Positions 13,189-19,122 of a stretch of DNA of 19,122 nucleotides are shown piece by piece. The notes under the pieces were generated by a model. That model saw only the letters and a list, made by a program, of their open reading frames with translations, searched no databases and was not told the origin of the DNA. Location of the stretch: assembly GCA_937927975.1 (NCBI GenBank), contig CALEZT010000286.1, positions 1 through 19,122 on the forward strand. Reading direction: 5' to 3'. The DNA is from an uncultured Phycisphaerales bacterium (lineage in GTDB: Bacteria > Planctomycetota > Phycisphaerae > Sedimentisphaerales > Anaerobacaceae). The translations under genes were made by a program, and so were the position numbers. The number at the start of each line of letters is the position of its first letter. The stretch's first letter is position 1.

Positions 13189-15720
13189 TCACGGAACGAG
13201 GGCCTTCTCGGAATCGGAGAAGGAAAACTCCCCCTGGGTCACGGACCAGTCGCATCCGAAAAAGCCGACGGCCACGTTCGCAGAACCACGGGCGCCTGTC
13301 GGGGCAAAACGGGTGACCAGGCAGTCGGGATAACGGACGGCCGACACGAAGAGAGACACCGGGTAGGTGGCTCGCATCCCAACCGCCCCGCTGCCCCCGA
13401 CAACCACGACGGAGGCGATGTCGCTGTCAGGCCTGGGCCGGAGGAAGACGGTCGAGAGGTCCTCCCCGTCGAAGGTTCGGTCTCCGACCTGCACCTGGCC
13501 GCGACGAACCTGCACGGGACTGTCGCCCAGCAGAGTCGCCCAGGCGGAGTTGGTTTGCGCATTGCCGTAGAGGACCACCGTGCGGTCCGCGAAAGCGGAC
13601 GGCGAGAATGCGACATCGTCAATTATCTCGACCGAGCCATTGCCGCGATACCAGAACGTCTCGGCGTCGTACCGCGCCTTGGCCTGAGACCATGCGTTCT
13701 CCTCGGACGTACCGATGGTCCCGCAGACGAACACGAATCGGTGCTTCAACTCGTCTTTGACCGGCCCGTACCGGTGCGGCCCCTTCTGGGCCAAAGACGG
13801 CTTCTCCACGCTGCGCCACCGATCGTCCTGCCTGGCGAGCCACAGGGCCCCGGCCCCCGTCGGGTGCGGAAGATCGGCGAGAGTCTGGCCGTCGAGGTCC
13901 ACGGTGATCGGCCCCTGGCCGGAAAGATGCGAGGTTTCCAGGCGAAGAAGGGCGACATTTTCGGTCGTTCCTTTAAACAGACGCTTGTTGGGCCAAACCC
14001 GAACACTCGCTCTGCTGAGATCCTGATGGCGGATCTGCTGCTCGATCGCCAGCCAGTGGCAGCGGCTGGAAACGCCGGGATTGGCGGTGACGAACTCGAC
14101 CTCGCGGACCGCCGAGGAAGGCGGCAGCGCATGACGCGCGAACAGATCGAACATGGCAGGCCAGTCCACGCAGGCGGTCCCGCCGTCGTCGGCTTCGCTG
14201 CCCCACCAGTGTCCCATGCCGGGCTCCTCGTGATAGATCCAATCGCGGTGAAACTTCTCCAGCACCTCGGCCATCGTCCTGGCCTGGCCCGGCGGGACGT
14301 TGTCATCGCTGCCGCCGTGAAGGATGTAGACCGCGTGCTGCTTGAGATTCGCCGACAGGGACGCCGTGTCGCCGCCCTTGCGGCACCGGGCCAGCAAGGC
14401 CGCCATCGGGGAATCGTCGGCGCTCTCGCCCCGCCGGCCGCCGTAACCGGCGCGCGACGGCCATCCGGCGCTGGGACCGATCGCCGCGAAGGAGTCGGGG
14501 TATGTGACGCCCAGATGCCAGGCGCCGTGCCCGCCCATAGAGTGGCCGGTGAGGTAGACGCGAGACGGATCGTATTTCAGCGTGTGCTGCGCGATCGACA
14601 GCACCTCCATCGCGTCCATTCGCCCGAAATCCTCCCAGTCGTAGCCATAGGGGCGACGATTCGTCGGAGCGACGATGTGGAACCAGTTTCTGGGTCCATA
14701 GGAGGCCGCCTGCCCCTGAGCCTCGACCCCGGCCCCGTGACAGGACAGCACAATCGCAGGTGACGGATCGTCCGGCGAAATCGACGTCGCAGGCCGCAGG
14801 CCGAAGTACTGCACGCTGCCGTCGATGTCGCTGACGAAGGTGACCTTGCGGTGCCGCTGGGGCCGAACGACCTCCAGGCTCAGCGGCAGACTGTGGCACA
14901 GCGTGCCGTCGGGTCGACGCAGTTCAAGCGTGCCCTCGACCTTCCCGTCCCGTTCCGGTGCATCGGAACGAATAGAAAACGCCACTTTGCGAACAGTCAA
15001 GGGAATGATCGCAGGCATCGGCGAGGCCTCGGCGGTCAAACCCGGACCTCGCACAGACAAGGTGAATCCCGTCGCCGGTTCGGATGTCGCGTTGACGACC
15101 ACCACAGCGCCCCGCGAATCCGTCGCCTGGCCAACGACCAGATCGGGCAGCGTCAGATCGTCCCGCTGAAGAAAGACCGGCGACGGCGGCGAATACAGCC
15201 GGACCTTGAAAGCACCGCGCCCAGCGCGGAAGAACAGGCGGTTGGTCCCCTCGTGCAGGAGCACCGGAAGGTGCACGAAGCCGGTATTGTAGATGTCCGC
15301 TCCGCGGGGCTGGCCGTTCACGTACGTCTCGCTCTGACCGGCGGCGTGGAGAACCACCACCTGCTGCTTCTCCGACGCGACAGGCACATACAGCCAGGAG
15401 CCGCGGTCCTCGACAATACCGTCAGAATTGAGCGCGACAGACTTCCACGCCAGACGATCCGACCCTTCAAGGCCCTGTCCCTCACGAGGATCGAACTGGG
15501 AGAGGTTGCCCTCCACGACCTTGCGGCTGAGAGGATCTGCGAAACCGGACATGGTGATCCCTCGCGAGCCACGGCCGGCCGACGCGTCGCGGGTCGTCAG
15601 GAGCAAGCCGGCCTTGGGGTGCCCCGGAAATGGGGCTTCTTCGCCTCCACGGGCCAAGATCCTCCCATTAACGCAGAGCAGAATGACAAGACCATACCAG
15701 ACGAGAACTCTCTCAGACAT
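13189..15720 (-). CDS. Large secreted alpha/beta hydrolase (prolyl-oligopeptidase/esterase-like)
   Basis: This 843-aa protein starts with a signal peptide (about residues 1-24). Residues 25-300 appear to be beta-rich, including a stretch (SWLYVPVASEKQQVVVLHAAG, then LLHEGTNRLFFRAGRGAFKVRLY) that resembles a carbohydrate-binding or glycoside-hydrolase-associated sandwich. The central alpha/beta hydrolase (about 310-530) has the nucleophile motif GHSMGGHG (Ser394), HGGSDDNVPP (Asp472) and GMGHWWG (His504), an intact triad of the PHB-depolymerase/feruloyl-esterase-like type. The last 310 residues form another region without a motif I recognise. Such proteins are typically esterases or peptidases on large substrates; substrate unknown. 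An in-frame ATG at 15753 exists, but AGGAGA 7 nt before the ATG at 15720 and the signal peptide support 15720. It is divergent from the LamG mosaic gene. Confidence 0.85.
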   Translation of the reverse strand: MSERVLVWYGLVILLCVNGRILARGGEEAPFPGHPKAGLLLTTRDASAGRGSRGITMSGFADPLSRKVVEGNLSQFDPREGQGLEGSDRLAWKSVALNSDGIVEDRGSWLYVPVASEKQQVVVLHAAGQSETYVNGQPRGADIYNTGFVHLPVLLHEGTNRLFFRAGRGAFKVRLYSPPSPVFLQRDDLTLPDLVVGQATDSRGAVVVVNATSEPATGFTLSVRGPGLTAEASPMPAIIPLTVRKVAFSIRSDAPERDGKVEGTLELRRPDGTLCHSLPLSLEVVRPQRHRKVTFVSDIDGSVQYFGLRPATSISPDDPSPAIVLSCHGAGVEAQGQAASYGPRNWFHIVAPTNRRPYGYDWEDFGRMDAMEVLSIAQHTLKYDPSRVYLTGHSMGGHGAWHLGVTYPDSFAAIGPSAGWPSRAGYGGRRGESADDSPMAALLARCRKGGDTASLSANLKQHAVYILHGGSDDNVPPGQARTMAEVLEKFHRDWIYHEEPGMGHWWGSEADDGGTACVDWPAMFDLFARHALPPSSAVREVEFVTANPGVSSRCHWLAIEQQIRHQDLSRASVRVWPNKRLFKGTTENVALLRLETSHLSGQGPITVDLDGQTLADLPHPTGAGALWLARQDDRWRSVEKPSLAQKGPHRYGPVKDELKHRFVFVCGTIGTSEENAWSQAKARYDAETFWYRGNGSVEIIDDVAFSPSAFADRTVVLYGNAQTNSAWATLLGDSPVQVRRGQVQVGDRTFDGEDLSTVFLRPRPDSDIASVVVVGGSGAVGMRATYPVSLFVSAVRYPDCLVTRFAPTGARGSANVAVGFFGCDWSVTQGEFSFSDSEKALVP

Positions 15721-15769
15721 CGTTTCATCTCCTGTGCCGGCGAATGGGTTCACCTCAGACCGCGCCGAG

Positions 15770-15798
15770 ATTGTACCGCAGGCCGCAACCCGTCGAAA
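15770..15798 (-). promoter_or_regulatory. Candidate promoter for the large hydrolase
   Basis: TACAAT (15770-15775 on the minus strand, 5 of 6) lies 17 nt downstream of a weak TTTCGA (15793-15798). The predicted start near 15763 gives a leader of about 43 nt. Confidence 0.35.
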
Positions 15799-15859
15799 GC
15801 CCGAATCCGCATCGCCTCAGCGTCCGGCGATCAAAACCCGAGACACTGGGAATTCGGCA

Positions 15860-15889
15860 TTGCATACCCCATCACCTGTCTGGTAGAAT
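15860..15889 (+). promoter_or_regulatory. Candidate promoter for the LamG mosaic gene
   Basis: TAGAAT (15884-15889, 5 of 6) is preceded at 18 nt by TTGCAT (15860-15865, 3 of 6). Transcription would begin near 15896, essentially at the base of the long hairpin at 15893-15947. Confidence 0.4.
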
Positions 15890-15892
15890 AGG

Positions 15893-15947
15893 CATCCTGA
15901 GGAAATGGGTGCATTGAGACGCATCCGAGCCCCCATTCCCCAGGATG
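15893..15947 (+). promoter_or_regulatory. Long 5'-leader hairpin upstream of the LamG mosaic gene
   Basis: CATCCTGAGGAAATGGG (15893-15909) pairs with CCCATTCCCCAGGATG (15932-15947) with one mismatch and one bulged A, around a 22-nt loop that can itself form a small stem (TGC..GCA). It lies at the predicted 5' end of the transcript, 44 nt before the start codon. It could stabilise the message or be a control element. Confidence 0.55.
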
Positions 15948-15991
15948 ACGTCGTGTGGACCGAACGGCAACAATTCAGAAGGAGGACCGTT

Positions 15992-18877
15992 ATGTGCAGG
16001 AAATTCTCTGGGGCAATCGCGTTATTCCTGATTCTGGGCCTGGCCGCAGGGGCTTGGGCCGATCTGGTGGGCCACTGGAAGCTCGATGAGAGCGGCGGCA
16101 CCACGGTCGTCGACTCCAGCGGCAACGGCGGCAACGGCACTGTCCAGGGCAACCCCGTATGGACGGCCGGAATGATCGGCGGGGCGATGCAGTGTGATGG
16201 CGACGACTGGGTCAATTGCGGGAACATTCTGGCGCTGACCCAGAGGCTCACCATCATGTGCTGGGTCAACTCCGCCAATCTGACAGGGGACCGCAGCTTC
16301 GCCTCACGCGAGGGCGCCTACGCGCTCAAATCCAATGCCACCCACGTGCGCTTCACGACGCCTGGCATTCTCGACTACGACGCCACCGCTGCGGTCCTGC
16401 AGACCGGGACGTGGACGCACGTGGCGGTAAGTTTCGTGCCCAGCACGACCGGTGGCGCGATCTTCTATCTCAACGGCGTCGAGGCCCAGCGAATCAACAG
16501 CACCGGCCTGGCCGCGGGTGCCGGACCCTTCCGGATCGCGAACAACCAATGGGCGAACCAGTTCTTCATCGGTATGATCGACGATGTGCGGGTGTACGAC
16601 CAGGTTCTGACGCCCGAAGAAATCCTGAAAGCGATGCGCGGAGCAGGCCCCGAGTTGGCGAGCGAGCCCAACCCGGAGGACGAGGCCACCGATGTGCCTG
16701 CCGATGCGGTTGTCGCCTGGACGTCGGGGAAGTTTGCGGCTACGCACGATGTGTATCTCGGCACTTCCTTTGCCGATGTCAACGACGCCAGCAGGGCCAA
16801 TCCGGGAAGCGTCCTCGTCAGCCAGGGCCAGGCGGATGCCCAGTACGATCCGGATGGGCTGCTTGACTATGGCCAGACCTACTTCTGGCGGATCGACGAG
16901 GTCAACGCGGCTCCCGACAACACGATCTTCAAAGGCTCGGTCTGGTCCTTCACCGTCGAGCCCTTCGCCTATCCGGTCCAGCCCGTGGCGGCCACAGCCT
17001 CCTCGTCCGGAAACGGCATGGGTCCTGAGAAAACCATCAACGGCATCGGCCTCAACCCCAACGATGGTCACGACACCGAGGCGACCAATATGTGGACCAG
17101 TGGCAACGCCAAGCCGCACTGGATCCAGTACGAGTTCGATAAGGCATACAAGTTCGAGAAAATGCTGGTCTGGAACTCCAACCAGGTGATCGAGCCCTTC
17201 CTGGGCTTCGGCGCCAGGGAAGTCGTGATCGAGTACTCCGCCGACGGCGCGACCTGGGCGACGCTGGAAGGCGTTCCCGAGTTCACTCGCGCTCCGGGCG
17301 TGGCCGACCACAAAGCGGACACGACCGTCGATTTCGGCGGCGCCACCGCCAAGTTCGTCAAGCTGACGATCAACACCAACTGGAGCGGGTTCGCCCAGCA
17401 GGCGGGCTTGAGCGAGGTCCGATTCTACTCCATCCCGGTCCAGGCCCGCGAGCCGCAGCCGGCCGACGGTGCGTCGAACGTGGCCCTGACGGCCTCCATG
17501 AACTGGCGGCCCGGCCGCGAAGCGACTTCGCACAAGGTCTATTTCGGTGCTGACCAGGCCGCCGTGGCCGATGGTTCGGCGCCCGCAGCCACGGTTGCCG
17601 ACCACAGCTACACGCCTGCTGCGATGGACCTGGGCGCCACCTACTACTGGAGAGTGGACGAGGTGGGCGACAGCGGCACGTATGAAGGCGAAGTCTGGAG
17701 CTTCACCGTTCAGAGCTTCCTGATCGTCGACGACATGGAGAGCTATACCGACGACGAAGGCAGCCGGATCTATGAAGCCTGGATCGATGGCCTGACCACC
17801 GGCAAGAGCGGCTCTCAGGTCGGCTACATGGAGGCGCCCTTCGCCGAAAGGACGATCGTTCGCGGCACCGGGCAGTCCTTGCCCCTCACGTACGACAACA
17901 CGAGCATGGCGAACTCCGAGGCTGCAATCGCCCTGGACCAGAACTGGACGGTCAGCGGCATCAAGAGCCTGTCTCTGTATTTCCGCGGCGCCGCAGGCAA
18001 CAAGGGACAACTGTACCTCAAGATCAACAACGTCAAGGTCCCCTATGACGGCCCGGCGGGCGACATCGCGACGCTCCAGTGGCTGCCGTGGAATGTCGAT
18101 CTGTCGAAGGTCGCCACGAACCTGGCGAAGATCACCTCGCTGACCATCGGTGTCGAGGGCGCCGGCGCCACCGGCATCCTGTACATCGACGACATTCGCC
18201 TGTATCCGATGGCCCCTGAGTTCATCGTGCCCGCTCAGCCGGCGGCGACCGGACTGGTGGCTCAGTACAAGTTCGACGGCGACATGCGCGATGCGGTCGG
18301 CTCCAATCACGGCGCCGCCTTGGGCGACGCCAAGATCGTCAGCGATCCTGCCCGTGGGCAGGTCCTGTACACCGACGGCAGCGGCGACCTGGTGGAAGTC
18401 CCGTACAACGCGGCGCTCAACGCCGAGACGTTCACCGTGAGCTGCTGGGCCTATCCGGATTCCGCCGGGGCGAATTATCGTTCGCCCGTCTCCTCACGAG
18501 ACGAGCCCCCGATGAGCGGGTACATCCTCTATGTCACCCCGGCCAACGCCTGGCAATTCTGGACCGGCACCGGCACCGGCTGGAACGGCACCGCCGGTCC
18601 CGCGGCGCAATTGGACGAGTGGGCGCATGTGACCGCCACCTTTGCCAATGGGCAGAAGATGCTCTATGTCAACGGTCGTCTGGCCGCACAGGGCACCTCC
18701 GTGCTGGTCACCAACAAGCAGCGACCGCTGCGGATCGGCGCCGGCCGCAATGAGCTGGCCCCGGACTACTTCTGGCGCGGAATGATCGACGATGTCCGGC
18801 TCTACAATCGCGTCCTGTCGGCCGAAGAGGTCGCAGGATTGGCCGGCCAGACCGTGCCGTTGCACAAACCGTTCTGA
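15992..18877 (+). CDS. Secreted multidomain LamG / FN3-like / discoidin mosaic protein
   Basis: This 961-aa protein has a clear signal peptide (residues 1-23, cut AWA before D24). Domains in order are a LamG/concanavalin-like domain (about 24-220, DLVGHWKLDESGG to FIGMIDDVRVYDQVLTPEE), an FN3-like domain (about 222-324, ending TYFWRIDEVN and GSVWSFTVEPF), an F5/8-type discoidin domain (about 325-480, NMWTSGNAKPHWIQYEFD), a second FN3-like domain (about 483-575, TYYWRVDEV and GEVWSFTVQSF), a beta-sandwich of unassigned family (about 576-740, DDMESYTDDEGSRIYEAW), and a second LamG domain (about 750-955, MIDDVRLYNRVLSAEEV). I see no catalytic domain, PEP-CTERM or other anchor. It probably binds polysaccharide or another surface. 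AGAAGGAGG lies 6 nt before the ATG at 15992; the frame extends to an ATG at 15905, but that start would bury the signal peptide. Confidence 0.92.
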   Translation: MCRKFSGAIALFLILGLAAGAWADLVGHWKLDESGGTTVVDSSGNGGNGTVQGNPVWTAGMIGGAMQCDGDDWVNCGNILALTQRLTIMCWVNSANLTGDRSFASREGAYALKSNATHVRFTTPGILDYDATAAVLQTGTWTHVAVSFVPSTTGGAIFYLNGVEAQRINSTGLAAGAGPFRIANNQWANQFFIGMIDDVRVYDQVLTPEEILKAMRGAGPELASEPNPEDEATDVPADAVVAWTSGKFAATHDVYLGTSFADVNDASRANPGSVLVSQGQADAQYDPDGLLDYGQTYFWRIDEVNAAPDNTIFKGSVWSFTVEPFAYPVQPVAATASSSGNGMGPEKTINGIGLNPNDGHDTEATNMWTSGNAKPHWIQYEFDKAYKFEKMLVWNSNQVIEPFLGFGAREVVIEYSADGATWATLEGVPEFTRAPGVADHKADTTVDFGGATAKFVKLTINTNWSGFAQQAGLSEVRFYSIPVQAREPQPADGASNVALTASMNWRPGREATSHKVYFGADQAAVADGSAPAATVADHSYTPAAMDLGATYYWRVDEVGDSGTYEGEVWSFTVQSFLIVDDMESYTDDEGSRIYEAWIDGLTTGKSGSQVGYMEAPFAERTIVRGTGQSLPLTYDNTSMANSEAAIALDQNWTVSGIKSLSLYFRGAAGNKGQLYLKINNVKVPYDGPAGDIATLQWLPWNVDLSKVATNLAKITSLTIGVEGAGATGILYIDDIRLYPMAPEFIVPAQPAATGLVAQYKFDGDMRDAVGSNHGAALGDAKIVSDPARGQVLYTDGSGDLVEVPYNAALNAETFTVSCWAYPDSAGANYRSPVSSRDEPPMSGYILYVTPANAWQFWTGTGTGWNGTAGPAAQLDEWAHVTATFANGQKMLYVNGRLAAQGTSVLVTNKQRPLRIGAGRNELAPDYFWRGMIDDVRLYNRVLSAEEVAGLAGQTVPLHKPF

Positions 18878-18951
18878 GAGAACAGGCCGACGGTCCGAAG
18901 GGTCCGTCTTTGAGACCGACCTCCGGAAGACATGGCGGCTTCAGCAATCCT

Positions 18952-18980
18952 GGGCAGGGCGTCCCCACGACGCCCTGCCC
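18952..18980 (+). terminator. Hairpin terminator after the LamG mosaic gene
   Basis: GGGCAGGGCGTC (18952-18963) and GACGCCCTGCCC (18969-18980) form a perfect 12-bp stem around the loop CCCAC, followed by TTCGTCGTTT. The position, 75 nt after the stop codon, fits a transcription terminator; the T-run is interrupted. Confidence 0.75.
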
Positions 18981-19096
18981 TTCGTCGTTTCACGGGCCCT
19001 TGCCTGGTCTCATCAGTCGTGTCGTTCCGGCGGTTTTGATGATCCCCCGAAACTCCGTGAAGAACCGTGGCTCATCCGGTTTTCGCGTACTTCGAT

Positions 19097-19115
19097 CCCG
19101 CCCGAAGCGGGCGGG
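19097..19115. repeat. GC-rich palindrome near the window end
   Basis: CCCGCCCG (19097-19104) and CGGGCGGG (19108-19115) form a perfect 8-bp stem around AAG. On the minus strand its centre reads CCGCTTCGG, the same 9-bp core as the hairpin at 5410-5430, so both may belong to one family of REP-like palindromes. Confidence 0.55.
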
Positions 19116-19122
19116 CCTGGGA

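Larger units (their letters stand above)
18878..19122. other. Non-coding 3' flank to the end of the window
   Basis: Apart from the terminator at 18952-18980 and the palindrome at 19097-19115, I see no gene, RNA or repeat in this stretch. Confidence 0.5.

Noticed and set aside
16304..18310. A 668-residue open frame antisense to the LamG mosaic gene, and similar long antisense frames at 6236-7840 and 8115-9578
   Set aside because: High GC content produces long antisense frames; these lack recognisable domains and lie opposite genes with clear families, signal peptides and ribosome-binding sites.
18988..19016. Hammerhead-ribozyme-like core on the minus strand (CTGATGA ... GAAA)
   Set aside because: The sequence between the two core boxes cannot form stem II, and I see no complementary stems I and III, so this is a chance match.

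Overview
The window is one end of a GC-rich bacterial contig, most likely from an uncultured planctomycete (Phycisphaerae/Sedimentisphaerales-like). This is inferred from the gene repertoire: a DUF1080 sugar-acting protein, a Tat-exported Gfo/Idh/MocA dehydrogenase, a secreted LamG/FN3/discoidin mosaic protein, a very large secreted alpha/beta hydrolase, and short intergenic palindromes and 9-bp tandem units. The first 45 bases are Illumina adapter, not genome, so the first gene is artificially truncated and carries a false tail.

Layout. 46-664 (-) is the N-terminal part of an HlyD/RND-type membrane fusion protein with its own sigma70-like promoter. 1034-5137 (-) is a tight four-gene operon: a secreted DUF1080 protein followed by a complete TRAP transporter (DctP binding protein, DctQ and DctM membrane subunits). 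5138-5629 is a non-coding, hairpin-dense segment. 5630-5878 (+) is a LapA-like small membrane protein, convergent with a 64-aa membrane protein (5911-6105, -). 6221-7654 (-) is a non-pyrrolysine MttB-family methyltransferase. 7729-8339 (-) is a Phd/VapC toxin-antitoxin pair with a good promoter. 8439-10972 (-) holds two Gfo/Idh/MocA dehydrogenases, the upstream one Tat-exported. 11133-11957 (-) is a lipoprotein of unknown role downstream of ilvC (12011-13015, -). 13189-15720 (-) is a secreted alpha/beta hydrolase, divergent from a 961-aa secreted LamG mosaic protein (15992-18877, +) that ends at a strong hairpin terminator.

How the parts may work together. A secreted DUF1080 protein, a TRAP importer with the conserved carboxylate-binding Arg in DctP, and Gfo/Idh/MocA dehydrogenases with predicted locations on both sides of the membrane fit uptake and oxidative (3-keto) breakdown of glycosides or sugar acids. 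That is an inference: the two blocks are 3.3 kb apart and separate transcription units. The LamG mosaic and the large hydrolase fit polysaccharide attachment and ester cleavage outside the cytoplasm. ilvC, the fusion protein and the toxin-antitoxin pair appear unrelated to that theme.

Most noteworthy: two 9-bp tandem arrays sitting exactly on gene boundaries, one of which supplies the start codon and Gly-x-x N-terminus of DctP; the structured non-coding block at 5205-5520; an atypical cofactor loop in the ketol-acid reductoisomerase; and a long hairpin at the predicted 5' end of the LamG-protein mRNA. I found no rRNA, tRNA, CRISPR array, transposase or clear new defence system.
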